Part shown: positions 51,415 to 59,598 of the stretch, in pieces | Layout: each line of letters begins with the position of its first letter | How positions within the stretch are numbered: position 1 is the first letter of the stretch | NCBI GenBank assembly: GCA_902491535.1 | Contig: CABUHS010000017.1 | Location: forward strand, 1 to 59,598 | DNA: 59,598 nucleotides | Source of the DNA: an uncultured Eubacteriales bacterium | GTDB taxonomy: Bacteria; Bacillota; Clostridia; Oscillospirales; CAG-272 | Direction of reading: 5' to 3' | The notes under the pieces: model-generated | What the model was told of the DNA's origin: nothing | The model's input: the letters and a program-made list of their open reading frames with translations, nothing else | The model's database searches: none | Program-made: the position numbers and the translations under genes

Positions 51415-52215
51415 ATGAGAAAAACACCGATAATAACTGAATATGAAATACATCCGGATCCGGACAGACTGTATACAGGCACCGGTCGGCGGATGCCCGT
51501 GCGCGCTGCGGTCGTTTCCGACCTGCACGGCCGCTCTGCCGCAGACATTATAGAATTACTCGGTATGTTAAAACCGGATATTATCCTTGCGCCCGGAGAC
51601 ATACTCGAACTGAAAGACAGAGGATATCCGCACGGAGTTTCATTTCTGATGCAGGCAGCCTCAATTGCTCCGACATACTATTCAACCGGAAATCATGACA
51701 AAATTCTTTCGGACAGCGAGATCAAAATACTCGAAAACGCAGGAGTCAACATTGTTAACGATAAAACCGAAACGTTTACAAAGGGCGCCGCAAAGCTGAA
51801 TATAATCGGACTTCCGTCAGCCTTCCGCAGTGACGGCAAAGAGGACAAAGCGACGACCGTTTTCAACATGCTCTCATGCTCCGGTATTCCCGAAAACCTG
51901 CTGATGATCGACCGGGGGCGGCTTAAATGTTTCGGAGATCTCGGCGGATGCAAGCTTCTGCTTTGCCATCATCCCGAATACTATGACAGCTTTGTAAAAC
52001 CGCTTGACATAGATATAATATGCAGCGGCCATGCGCACGGCGGTCAGATAAGACTGTTCGGAAAGGGGATTTTCGCGCCGGGGCAGGGGTTCTTTCCGAA
52101 ATATACCTCCGGAGTATATGACGGCAGACTTGTAGTAAGCCGCGGGCTCGTCAATCATTCATTTGCACCGAGGCTGTTTAATCCCGCTGAAATAGTAATG
52201 CTGACGATAAGCTGA
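51415..52215 (+). CDS. Metallophosphoesterase (YkuE/LpxH-like)
   Basis: 266 residues. Calcineurin-like fold with all five metal/phosphate motifs: SDLHG (35-39), LAPGDILE, STGNHDKI, LCHHPEYY and SGHAHGGQIRLFGKG. The last motif and the C-terminal SGVYDGRLVVSRGLVNHS are typical of membrane-associated YkuE-type phosphodiesterases acting on lipids. No signal peptide is obvious; the N-terminus is KTPIITEYEIHPD. A GGAG lies rather far (about 14 bases) before the ATG, so the start is not firm. Followed by repeat copy E. Confidence 0.85.
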   Translation: MRKTPIITEYEIHPDPDRLYTGTGRRMPVRAAVVSDLHGRSAADIIELLGMLKPDIILAPGDILELKDRGYPHGVSFLMQAASIAPTYYSTGNHDKILSDSEIKILENAGVNIVNDKTETFTKGAAKLNIIGLPSAFRSDGKEDKATTVFNMLSCSGIPENLLMIDRGRLKCFGDLGGCKLLLCHHPEYYDSFVKPLDIDIICSGHAHGGQIRLFGKGIFAPGQGFFPKYTSGVYDGRLVVSRGLVNHSFAPRLFNPAEIVMLTIS

Positions 52216-52304
52216 CTGTCTGAAAATATGACAACAGATAATCCGGAAAAATACAGCTTAAAGATAACATATATTTATCAGCTGCATATTGTATATATAA
52301 TGAA

Positions 52305-52436
52305 TTTAAATCGGAGCAACGCTCTGCTTTGTTCGCAAAGAGCGGAGCCTGCGACAGATTGCAACCGGCACAGGGAGCGTTAGCTCCTCGAAACCCGCCG
52401 CCTATAGCGGCGGGGGACATCTGTGCTTAGGTTATA
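52305..52436 (+). repeat. Dispersed structured repeat, type II, copy E
   Basis: Begins TTTAAATCGGAGCAACGC, continues with CTTTG-TTCG-CAAAG hairpin, GACAGATTGCAACCGGCACA, GGAG-CGTTAG-CTCC, stem CCCGCCGC...GCGGCGGG with CTATAG at the tip, and tail GACATCTGTGCTTAGGTTATA. Inverted partner at 54982-55161. It lies 58 bases before the response-regulator start. Confidence 0.8.
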
Positions 52437-52493
52437 AAAATAAGCGGCGCGGACAAAACATAAAGCCGCCGCTGCAGGAAGGTGCAGATCTAT

Positions 52494-53165
52494 ATGGTAT
52501 ATATACTCGAAGATGACGCTTCGATACGCGAGCTTCTGAGCTATTCTCTTGAAAAATCAGGTGTACATTCAAAGAGCTTTTCGCTCCCGTCAGAGTTTAA
52601 CCGTGCATTGGCATCCGAAAAGCCGGAACTCATTCTGCTCGACATTATGCTTCCCGAAGAGGATGGACTTTCCGTGCTTGCGCGTCTGCGTGAAACTCCG
52701 GGGACCTCAATAATCCCGGTTATAATGCTTACCGCAAAAAGCTCCGAGTTTGACAAGGTCACGGCGCTTAACGCCGGAGCTGACGATTACATAACAAAGC
52801 CGTTCGGAGTAATGGAAACTGTAGCACGGGTAAAGGCTGTACTGCGGCGGAGCGGTACAGCCAGAGAAAATACAGCCGTATACACAGCGGGAACATTGAC
52901 TGTATCACTGACAGACCGTACTGTAACCGTAGGCGGCGCCCCTGTAGCGCTCACCTTCAAAGAATTTGAACTTCTGTATCTGCTTATGTCTAACCGCGGA
53001 GCGGTCATGAGCCGTGATCTGATACTTGACAGAATATGGGGATTTTCCTTTGACGGCGAGACACGTACAGTCGATGTACACGTCAGAACTCTCAGACAAA
53101 AGCTCGGCGAATGCGGAAATCTTATAGAAACAGTCCGCGGAATAGGATATAAATTCAAAAAATAA
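52494..53165 (+). CDS. OmpR/PhoB-type response regulator
   Basis: 223 residues from the ATG at 52494; GGAAGG lies 11 bases upstream, and an in-frame GTG at 52482 is too close to it. Receiver domain: Asp7/Asp8 (YILEDDAS), phosphorylation Asp50 (ELILLDIMLPEEDG), Lys82 (MLTAKSS). C-terminal winged helix with TFKEFELLYLLMSNRGAVMSRDLILDRIWG and VDVHVRTLRQKLGE. PhoB/PhoP-like; the signal is unknown. Followed after 136 bases by the kinase gene; the pair is bracketed by inverted repeat copies E and F. Confidence 0.93.
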   Translation: MVYILEDDASIRELLSYSLEKSGVHSKSFSLPSEFNRALASEKPELILLDIMLPEEDGLSVLARLRETPGTSIIPVIMLTAKSSEFDKVTALNAGADDYITKPFGVMETVARVKAVLRRSGTARENTAVYTAGTLTVSLTDRTVTVGGAPVALTFKEFELLYLLMSNRGAVMSRDLILDRIWGFSFDGETRTVDVHVRTLRQKLGECGNLIETVRGIGYKFKK

Positions 53166-53301
53166 TACGGTACCTAAAGTAAAGCATCAGATCCGTAACT
53201 TTCCGGCATATTCTCCGGTTTTTGAGTCTCAGATCTCCGTAATAATCCGGCATATACACGAAACCGATCAGGAGCAGTATACTCCGAAAGGACGGCATAT
53301 T

Positions 53302-54978
53302 ATGAAAAAACGTATATTTATCAGCACCGCAATCCTGCTGACGGTTGTTGCAACAGCGATCTTTTCGGCTTCGCTCGGATCAGCCATTGATCATGAATCA
53401 GACATTCTCGCCGATCGCCTGATGAAAAGCACTCAGGCTCTTGCAGAAATACTTCCGGAGGATAAAGACGAAGCAATACGCCTTTCTGCCGATGCAAGCA
53501 CAGACCAGACTGAACTTATAATTATATCATTTGAAAACGGAGTATGGCATGCGCCGGGATATGACGATGACGGTGAGACGGATATCGCCGTATATACAGA
53601 TGCCGCCGAAAATGCACTGCTCACAGGCTCCGACCGGGCGCAAACAGATAAAAAGCTTATATGCGCGGTAAAGCTCGACAGCAGCAGCGTTATAATCATG
53701 GCACAAGACCGTGTCAGCGTAAAATCTCTCATGATCGGCGCCGCCGTTCCCTCGGCGGCAATAACTGCCGCCGCAATAGCAGTATCCCTGCTTCTCGCCA
53801 CATGGATATCCGCATCTACAGTAAGGCAGATAAGCACAGCTGATACTATTCATCCGGAATCATCAGGATATCCGCAGGAGCTTGCACCGTTTATATCCCG
53901 GATACAAAAACAAAACTCGCAGATAACTGCTCAGATGAGAGAGCTTCGCATAAAACAGAACGAATTTTCATCTATTATCTCCAATATGCAGGAAGGAATG
54001 CTTATAATAGATCACAAAGGCGATATCCTGTCCTACAATTCCGGAGCGCTCCGTCTGCTCGGCGCAGACGGTTCGCGCGAATATAAAAGCGTTCTTTCCG
54101 TCTCTTCGTCTCCGGATTTCAGAAAGCTTGTTTTCTCATCTCTCGGAGGCAGCCGCAGCGAAGCCGTTCTTCGCAGCGAAAGCAGCTATTACCGCATACT
54201 CGGCAGTCCCGTAAAATCGGATGACGTTATTTCTGGTGCCGTAATCCTCATATTCGACGAGACAGAAAAAGAACACCGTGAGCAGCTCAGACGAGAATTT
54301 ACCGCAAATATATCGCATGAACTCAAAACACCTCTTACATCAATATCCGGATTTGCCGAACTGATAGAAAGCGGAATGGCTAAAAGCGATGACGCTGCTT
54401 ACTTTGCAAAGAAAATACGCTCGGAAGCAGGCAGGCTCATCGATCTTGTAGGAGATATAATTAAACTCACTCAGCTTGACAGCGGTGAAATTCCATATGA
54501 CAGCAGTACCGTCGAGCTTTATGAGATAGTCTGCCAGACCGCCGAACGGCTGTGTCAGCTTGCAGCGTCGCGCGGTATAACGATAACAACAGACGGAACA
54601 GCTGTATTTACCCGCGGAAACCGTCGGATACTTGAAGAAATGATCTATAATATTTGCGATAACGCAATAAAATACAACCGCGAGGGCGGATCCGTAAAAC
54701 TAACGGCACGCAATGACGGTGAAACCGCTACGGTGATATGCGAAGATACCGGAATCGGTATTCCTAAAGAACTTCAAAACAGAGTTTTTGAGCGCTTCTT
54801 CCGCGTCGATAAAAGCCATTCACGCGAAATCGGAGGTACCGGGCTCGGATTATCCATAGTCAAACACGGCGCAGCATATCACGGTGCCTCGGTGCTGCTC
54901 GAAAGCACCGAAAACGTCGGCACAAAAATAACCCTCATATTTCCGGCAACAGCCGGTGAAACCGTAAATTCAGACTGA
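53302..54978 (+). CDS. PhoR-type sensor histidine kinase
   Basis: 558 residues. Helix 1 (FISTAILLTVVATAIFSASL), an extracytoplasmic region (about 25-145), helix 2 (about 146-172, ending LLLATWIS), a PAS-like domain (about 220-320: IISNMQEGMLIIDHKGDILSYN), HisKA with phospho-acceptor His339 in ANISHELKTPLTSISGFAELIESG, and HATPase_c with N box (NICDNAIKYN), G1 (CEDTGIGIP) and G2 (GGTGLGLSIVKH). AAAGGA lies 9 bases before the ATG. The sensor region is acidic and has no recognisable ligand fold. Partner of the upstream regulator. Confidence 0.93.
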   Translation: MKKRIFISTAILLTVVATAIFSASLGSAIDHESDILADRLMKSTQALAEILPEDKDEAIRLSADASTDQTELIIISFENGVWHAPGYDDDGETDIAVYTDAAENALLTGSDRAQTDKKLICAVKLDSSSVIIMAQDRVSVKSLMIGAAVPSAAITAAAIAVSLLLATWISASTVRQISTADTIHPESSGYPQELAPFISRIQKQNSQITAQMRELRIKQNEFSSIISNMQEGMLIIDHKGDILSYNSGALRLLGADGSREYKSVLSVSSSPDFRKLVFSSLGGSRSEAVLRSESSYYRILGSPVKSDDVISGAVILIFDETEKEHREQLRREFTANISHELKTPLTSISGFAELIESGMAKSDDAAYFAKKIRSEAGRLIDLVGDIIKLTQLDSGEIPYDSSTVELYEIVCQTAERLCQLAASRGITITTDGTAVFTRGNRRILEEMIYNICDNAIKYNREGGSVKLTARNDGETATVICEDTGIGIPKELQNRVFERFFRVDKSHSREIGGTGLGLSIVKHGAAYHGASVLLESTENVGTKITLIFPATAGETVNSD

Positions 54979-54981
54979 AAG

Positions 54982-55161
54982 TATAACCTAAGCACAGATG
55001 TCTCCCGCCTCTATAGGCGGCGGGCTCCATTTCGGAATTTCAGCGGGAGTTGTAATCTCCCACTGAAACCCCGGGGAGTTAACACTCCCTGTGCCGGTTG
55101 CAATCTGTCGCAGGCTCCGCTCTTTGCGAGCAAGCAAAGCAGAGCGTTGCTCCGATTTAAA
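54982..55161 (-). repeat. Dispersed structured repeat, type II, copy F
   Basis: Inverted copy of 52305-52436. The first ~85 bases are almost identical apart from a 4-base insertion at the first loop. It has one extra hairpin, TTTCAGTGGGAG/CTCCCGCTGAAA, which corresponds in place and form to the first hairpin of type I copies and so links the two subtypes. Tail GACATCTGTGCTTAGGTTATA faces the kinase gene's end. Confidence 0.8.
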
Positions 55162-55193
55162 AAACAATACAAACAAATGAAAGGCATATAAAC

Positions 55194-56276
55194 ATGACAG
55201 ATGACAGAAAGAAAAAGGTACTTGTGGCAATGAGCGGAGGCGTTGATTCCGGCGTGACCGCAATGCTTCTGTGCCGCGAAGGCTATGATTGCACAGGTGT
55301 GACTATGAAACTCTTCCGCGCCGACAGTAATATAGCAGAAGATCCGTCCTGCTGTACATCGAATGACATCGCAGATGCAAAAAAAATATCGGAATCGCTC
55401 GGAATGGAACACACCGTTCTCAATTTTTCAGAAAAATTTGAGGAATGCGTTATAGACCGTTTTATCCGCGCATATCAGTGCGGAGCGACTCCGAATCCTT
55501 GTGTTGACTGCAACCGTCATCTTAAATTCGGAAGACTTTTTTCATACGCAAAGGAGATAGGCTGCGATTACATATCCACAGGGCATTACGTCAGAACAGA
55601 ATATGACAGCAAAAGCGGCAGATACCTTCTCAAAAAAGCTCTCGACATCAGTAAGGATCAGAGCTATGTACTTTACTCACTGACGCAGGAACAGCTCTCG
55701 CACGCAATATTTCCGCTCGGCAAAATGACAAAAAGCGACGTACGCGCCGAGGCCCAAAGCGCAGGTCTCTGCAATGCCGAAAAACATGACAGTCAGGACA
55801 TATGCTTCATTCCCGACGGAAAATATGCGGAATTTATCGAATGCTATACCGGCAGAAAATTTCCGGAGGGTGATTTCGTAACCTCAGACGGAAAGACGCT
55901 CGGAAAGCATAAAGGAATAATCCGATATACTGTAGGTCAGCGCCGGGGACTCGGACTTGCGCTTCCGGAGCCTCTGTATGTATGCCGCATTGAGCCGCAG
56001 ACAAACCGCGTTATACTCGGCAAAAACGACGAGCTTCTTTCGCGCGAACTTGACGCATGCGATATAAACCTGATATCTGTTGATAAAATAGAAAATGAGC
56101 TTCGTGTAAAAGCCAAGGTACGTTACAGACAGGCAGAACAGTGGGCAACAGTGACTCAACCCGATAAAGACAGACTGCATGTCGTGTTTGACGAACCTCA
56201 GCGGGCAATAACACGCGGACAAGCTGTCGTACTCTACGACGGCGATACCGTTGTCGGCGGCGGGACAATAATGTGA
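55194..56276 (+). CDS. mnmA: tRNA-specific 2-thiouridylase MnmA
   Basis: 360 residues. Makes 2-thiouridine at wobble U34 of Lys/Glu/Gln tRNAs. PP-loop VAMSGGVDSGVTAMLL; catalytic Cys103 (NPCVDCN) and Cys204 (SQDICFIPDG); KDQSYVLYSLTQEQL; and YTVGQRRGLGLALPEPLYV leading into the C-terminal barrel. GAAAGG lies 9 bases before the ATG. Starts 33 bases after repeat copy F. The sulfur donor gene (iscS/nifS) is not in the window. Confidence 0.95.
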   Translation: MTDDRKKKVLVAMSGGVDSGVTAMLLCREGYDCTGVTMKLFRADSNIAEDPSCCTSNDIADAKKISESLGMEHTVLNFSEKFEECVIDRFIRAYQCGATPNPCVDCNRHLKFGRLFSYAKEIGCDYISTGHYVRTEYDSKSGRYLLKKALDISKDQSYVLYSLTQEQLSHAIFPLGKMTKSDVRAEAQSAGLCNAEKHDSQDICFIPDGKYAEFIECYTGRKFPEGDFVTSDGKTLGKHKGIIRYTVGQRRGLGLALPEPLYVCRIEPQTNRVILGKNDELLSRELDACDINLISVDKIENELRVKAKVRYRQAEQWATVTQPDKDRLHVVFDEPQRAITRGQAVVLYDGDTVVGGGTIM

Positions 56277-56317
56277 CAGCATTAAACAAATAAAACAAGC
56301 AAAATATAAATTACCCC

Positions 56318-56346
56318 TTGATATATTACACAATATATATTATAAT
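56318..56346 (+). promoter_or_regulatory. Promoter of mscL
   Basis: TTGATA (56318-56323), 17-base spacer, TATAAT (56341-56346). Leader of about 30 bases. Confidence 0.75.
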
Positions 56347-56381
56347 TGAATAAATAAAATGAAAAGGAGATAATATCTGTC

Positions 56382-56867
56382 ATGAAAAAAAGCTTTTGGA
56401 AAGATTTTAAAGAATTCGCCATGAAAGGCAACATTATCGATATGGCAGTCGGTGTTGTCGTCGGTTCAGCGTTCAGTAAGATCGTTTCGTCTCTCGTTGC
56501 CGATGTTATAACTCCGCTTATAAGCCTTATAACCGGAAATGTCAATCTGACCGATCTTAAAGCGGTCATGCGCCCGGCAGTACTGAATGAAGCAGGTGAA
56601 ATCGTATCAGCGGAGGTCGCTCTTACATACGGCGTATTTATTCAAAGTATCATCGACTTTCTCATGATCGCACTCTCGATCTTTATTTTCATGCGCGTTG
56701 CAATAAGCGTCAAAAACAAATTCGAGGAAGCAAGAATAAAGCTGCTCCATGAACAGAAACAGGAAGCCGAAGCGGCTCAGGCAGAAGAAGCTGCTCCGGA
56801 AGAACCCTCCGCAGAGATCCAGCTTCTCTCGGAAATACGCGACCTTCTCAAAGACAAAGAGTCGTAA
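56382..56867 (+). CDS. mscL: Large-conductance mechanosensitive channel
   Basis: 161 residues. Pentameric membrane safety valve opened by membrane tension on osmotic downshock. N-terminal amphipathic helix WKDFKEFAMKGNIIDMAVGVVVGSAFSKIVSSLVADVITPL (S1 and pore helix), a periplasmic loop, second helix FIQSIIDFLMIALSIFIFM, and the C-terminal bundle EIQLLSEIRDLLKD. The C-terminal linker has an extra Glu/Ala-rich stretch (EAEAAQAEEAAPEEP). The periplasmic loop is slightly longer than in E. coli. Confidence 0.95.
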   Translation: MKKSFWKDFKEFAMKGNIIDMAVGVVVGSAFSKIVSSLVADVITPLISLITGNVNLTDLKAVMRPAVLNEAGEIVSAEVALTYGVFIQSIIDFLMIALSIFIFMRVAISVKNKFEEARIKLLHEQKQEAEAAQAEEAAPEEPSAEIQLLSEIRDLLKDKES

Positions 56868-56904
56868 GAGGAAACAAATCACAATTACAGATAACCGCTG
56901 TGCG

Positions 56905-56940
56905 GACTATGGCCACCTGCATTTGCCGGTGGTCATAGTC
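56905..56940 (+). terminator. Hairpin after mscL
   Basis: GACTATGGCCACC pairs with GGTGGTCATAGTC (one G-U) over a 10-base loop, 38 bases past the mscL stop. No clear T-run follows, so termination is only probable. Confidence 0.5.
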
Positions 56941-56979
56941 ATAGGCTCATAAAAGGTATTATCCAGAAAGGAATATAAA

Positions 56980-57837
56980 ATGAAACAGATCGTACAAAAA
57001 CTTCTGACCGGAGAAAGAGCGCTTTTCGGTCAGAAAGATACCGAAATAGTATACTGCACATTTGCGGACGGCGAATCTCCGCTTAAAGAGAGCCGCAATA
57101 TACTTCTCCGCGGCAGTCTCTTCAGATGGAAGTATCCGCTGTGGTACAGCCGCGACATCGTTCTCCGCGGATGTACACTGTTCGATACGGCACGCGCAGG
57201 AATATGGTACACCGAGAATATATCTCTGTCAGATACCACGATAGACGCTCCGAAAACCTTCAGACGCACAAAAAATATCACCATGAACAGTGTCACTATG
57301 CCGAACGCCTCCGAAACACTCTGGAACTGTGACGAAATAGTAATGGAAAATGTAACCGCACGCGGCGACTATTTTGCCATGAACAGTACCGGAATACGTG
57401 CAGAAAACTTTAATCTCACCGGAAATTATTCATTTGACGGATGCCGCGATGTAGAGATCAGAAATGCAAAAATACTCTCAAAAGATTGCTTCTGGAACTG
57501 CGAAAATGTTACCGTTTACGATTCGTTTATATCCGGCGAATATGTAGGATGGAATGCGAAAAATGTTACTTTTGTAAACTGTGTGATAGAAAGCCTTCAG
57601 GGTATGTGTTATATGGACGGAGTTACGCTCAGAAACTGCCGTCTTATCAATACGACACTTGCATTTGAATACTCTGTTGTTGACGCAGAAGTCCGCGGAA
57701 GCATCGACAGCGTATTTAATCCGGACGGAGGATATATTACCGCAGACAGAATTGACGAGCTTACAATGAACCCTGCGAGAATCGATCCTGCCCGTACCGA
57801 AATAAGCGCCGATATAGGAAAGCTGTCCGAAAAATAA
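56980..57837 (+). CDS. DUF3737 right-handed beta-helix protein
   Basis: 285 residues, cytoplasmic by sequence. About ten imperfect 20-22-residue rungs such as SRNILLRGSLFRWKYPLWYS, SRDIVLRGCTLFDTARAGIWY, TENISLSDTTIDAPKTFRR and CENVTVYDSFISGEYVGWNA make a pectate-lyase-like solenoid. This matches DUF3737, a family widespread in gut anaerobes without known activity. The gene sits directly before a PatB-type C-S lyase (115 bases), a pairing I recall from other Clostridia but cannot verify here. AAAGGA lies 8 bases before the ATG. Confidence 0.85.
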   Translation: MKQIVQKLLTGERALFGQKDTEIVYCTFADGESPLKESRNILLRGSLFRWKYPLWYSRDIVLRGCTLFDTARAGIWYTENISLSDTTIDAPKTFRRTKNITMNSVTMPNASETLWNCDEIVMENVTARGDYFAMNSTGIRAENFNLTGNYSFDGCRDVEIRNAKILSKDCFWNCENVTVYDSFISGEYVGWNAKNVTFVNCVIESLQGMCYMDGVTLRNCRLINTTLAFEYSVVDAEVRGSIDSVFNPDGGYITADRIDELTMNPARIDPARTEISADIGKLSEK

Positions 57838-57951
57838 TATTTCGCTTTCTTTTGCGATCAACAAAAGCTTTTTGAAATTACCGCAATATTTTGGGGGTTA
57901 ATACGCAATATAAATATTAAAAAATAATTGTTGCGGAGAAAGGATTCTGTT

Positions 57952-59118
57952 ATGAAATATGATTTTGATAAACTTACCGACCGGCGCGGCACCTTCTCTC
58001 TTAAATGGGATGTAAAAGACGGTGAGCTTCCGATGTGGGTTGCCGACATGGATTTCGAAACCGCGCCGGTGATCCGCAAAGCTATCGCGGAGCGCGCATC
58101 ACACGGGATCTTCGGCTATACAGATGTTCCGGAGCAGTGGTACGATGCGATCTCCGACCGCTGGAACCGGCGCTTCGGTTTCCGCATACAGAAGGACTGG
58201 CTTATCTTCTGCACAGGAATCGTTCCTGCTATATCTAGCGCTGTGAGAAAGCTGACGACCCCGGCGGAAAAAGTTCTTATTCAGACTCCGGTATACAATA
58301 TCTTTTATAACTCGATTCTCAATAACGGAAGAAATGTAATCGAAAGTCCGCTTATATATCAAAACGGAATCTACAGCATAGATTTTAAAGACCTTGAAGA
58401 AAAGCTGTCAGATCCGCAAACGTCGCTTATGATACTCTGTAATCCGCACAATCCCGTCGGTAAAATATGGGACAGAGAAACATTGGCTGCGATCGGAGAA
58501 TTGTGCAAAAAGCATGGCGTTACCGTTATATCCGATGAGATACATTGCGATCTTACTGCACCCGGAAAAACATATATTCCGTTTGCGTCGGTATCCGAAA
58601 CCTGCGCGCAGATCAGTGTGGGCTGCATTGCTCCGACAAAATCCTTCAATATTGCAGGACTTCAGACAGCAGCGGTATATGTTCCGAATCCAAAGCTTCG
58701 CCATAAGGTATGGCGCGGTCTTAATACCGATGAAGTCGCCGAGCCGAATGCATTTGCGGTAACTGCAGCAATCGCAGCATTTACACACGGCGATGAATGG
58801 CTCGACGAGCTTCGCGAATATATAGAAGAGAATAAACAAACAACTGATATATTTATAAAAAAATATATCCCTTCCCTTTTCCTTGTACCTTCTGAGGCAA
58901 CCTATCTGCTTTGGATAGATTGCAGCAAAGTAACGTCCGACAGTGTCAAACTGGCAGAATATATACGAAGAACGACCGGACTTTATCTGTGCGACGGCGC
59001 CCAGTACGGCGAAGCAGGCAGACAGTTCCTGCGGCTGAACATTGCATGCCCGCGCGCACGTCTTGAAGACGGACTCGAACGTCTGAAAAAGGCAATCGAC
59101 AGTTATACTGAAAAATAA
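57952..59118 (+). CDS. PatB/MalY-type PLP C-S lyase / aminotransferase
   Basis: 388 residues from the ATG at 57952; GGAGAAAGGA precedes it, and the longer frame would begin inside that site. Fold-type I class II aminotransferase: N-terminal FDKLTDRRGTFSLKWD and MWVADMDFETAPVI are signatures of the MalY/PatB cystathionine beta-lyase group; FCTGIVPAISSAVRKLT, DEIHCDLTAPGKTYIPF, and the PLP lysine in CIAPTKSFNIAGLQTA are present. Such enzymes cleave cystathionine or cysteine conjugates. Could supply homocysteine alongside metY. Closed by the terminator at 59128-59160. Confidence 0.9.
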   Translation: MKYDFDKLTDRRGTFSLKWDVKDGELPMWVADMDFETAPVIRKAIAERASHGIFGYTDVPEQWYDAISDRWNRRFGFRIQKDWLIFCTGIVPAISSAVRKLTTPAEKVLIQTPVYNIFYNSILNNGRNVIESPLIYQNGIYSIDFKDLEEKLSDPQTSLMILCNPHNPVGKIWDRETLAAIGELCKKHGVTVISDEIHCDLTAPGKTYIPFASVSETCAQISVGCIAPTKSFNIAGLQTAAVYVPNPKLRHKVWRGLNTDEVAEPNAFAVTAAIAAFTHGDEWLDELREYIEENKQTTDIFIKKYIPSLFLVPSEATYLLWIDCSKVTSDSVKLAEYIRRTTGLYLCDGAQYGEAGRQFLRLNIACPRARLEDGLERLKKAIDSYTEK

Positions 59119-59127
59119 TAACACCGT

Positions 59128-59160
59128 AAAAATTCTCCTCACAAGGGAGAATTTATTTTT
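59128..59160 (+). terminator. Rho-independent terminator
   Basis: AAATTCTCC pairs with GGGAGAATTT over a short loop, followed by ATTTTT, 10 bases past the preceding stop. The gap from here to the tRNA promoter shows nothing further. Confidence 0.8.
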
Positions 59161-59363
59161 AAGAAATGCCTGTTAAACAGTAAATATTCCGTTATCAGAT
59201 TTTCTGAAAAATGAAAACACAATATAATATTTACTGCCATAATCAAAGCGGATTATAAAAATTTATATCCGAAAATACCTCTTGTTAGAGCTTTCGGAAA
59301 CCGCAGGGCGAAAAAGCTCGAAAAACCAAAATAAAATTAAATAATGTTTTTTGTGATTTTCTA

Positions 59364-59392
59364 TTGACAAATACATGCCGTTATGATATAAT
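59364..59392 (+). promoter_or_regulatory. Consensus promoter of the tRNA genes
   Basis: TTGACA (59364-59369), 17-base spacer, TATAAT (59387-59392); both hexamers perfect, as expected for stable RNA. About 27 bases from the expected start to the tRNA-Leu 5' end. Confidence 0.85.
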
Positions 59393-59426
59393 ATCAATGT
59401 TGATAGGATACGTCCTGTCAGATAAG

Positions 59427-59515
59427 CCGGTGTGGCGGAACTGGCAGACGCCCGGGACTTAAAATCCCGTGTAACGAAAGTTACGTACCGGTTCGATCCC
59501 GGTCACCGGCACCAG
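59427..59515 (+). tRNA. tRNA-Leu(UAA)
   Basis: 89 bases with encoded CCA. Acceptor GCCGGTG/CACCGGC, anticodon loop CTTAAAA on a CGGGA/TCCCG stem giving anticodon UAA, a long class II variable arm (TGTAACGAAAGTTACG), and T-loop GGTTCGATCCC. A short inverted repeat (AGTTGT...ACAACT) follows before the next tRNA. Confidence 0.97.
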
Positions 59516-59547
59516 TTGTCGGAGCTGCGGATCCGACAACTATATAT

Positions 59548-59598
<51 letters not shown>

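Noticed and set aside
52305..55161. Composite transposon carrying the two-component system
   Set aside because: The flanking copies contain no transposase, and I see no target-site duplication just outside them. Kept only as an inverted-repeat pair.

Overview
The window reads as chromosomal DNA from an anaerobic member of the class Clostridia (Bacillota), probably a gut-type organism of intermediate GC. Evidence: a Gram-positive division cluster (an HlyD-like protein, yggS, sepF, yggT, ylmH, divIVA) running into ileS-lspA-rluD; meso-diaminopimelate dehydrogenase; a DivIVA/SepF/MscL gene set; AGGAGG-type ribosome sites; and many TTGACA-17-TATAAT promoters. I see no rRNA, CRISPR array, prophage or intact insertion sequence. 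Assignment below class level is not possible from the sequence alone.

Layout. 1-2200: a partial small membrane protein, an ABM-like protein, a tiny Cys-rich protein and an EamA transporter. 2600-9000 (all minus): metY-metA, metG-tatD and nagA. MetA carries Glu111, the residue linked to acetyl-CoA use, which fits its O-acetylhomoserine sulfhydrylase partner. 9200-19300 (minus): the division/ileS cluster. 19800-24084 (minus): miaA preceded by a RiPP-like set (nucleotidyltransferase, ABC exporter, PqqD/RRE protein, 46-aa precursor-like peptide). 24422-27337: a large secreted repeat protein. 27715-30206 (plus): an HPrK-like kinase and a barrel-type carbohydrate-active candidate. 30396-37627 (minus): ddh, a PUA/ASCH-like protein, a GMP synthetase ATP-PPase without glutaminase, a DUF5131 protein, an aldo/keto reductase, an MBL hydrolase and a membrane-anchored lipase. 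37916-41503: queA, dapA, a sugar-phosphate isomerase-like protein and an XRE regulator. 41812-43886: two paralogous secreted proteins. 44376-50901 (minus): argF, a polar amino acid ABC transporter, argH and argG, with ARG boxes before argG. 51415-59118 (plus): a phosphoesterase, a two-component system, mnmA, mscL, a DUF3737 protein and a PatB-type C-S lyase. The window ends with tRNA-Leu(UAA) and a partial initiator tRNA-Met.

Two things stand out. First, the peptide at 23944-24084 fits lasso-precursor rules (YxxPxM, Thr at -2, Gly1, Asp at 7 or 9). It sits with PqqD, ABC, nucleotidyltransferase and HPrK-like genes typical of tailored lasso clusters, but the protease and cyclase genes are missing. 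PqqD is cut at its C-terminus, the ABC protein lacks its first membrane helix, and the two meet in overlapping frames, which looks like an internal deletion. Second, at least six copies of a structured dispersed repeat (two related subtypes; two hairpins plus a GACATCT tail) occupy intergenic gaps. Two near-identical copies face each other around the two-component system. They resemble solo right ends / omega-RNA-like pieces of IS200/IS605 elements or a MITE, but no transposase is present here.
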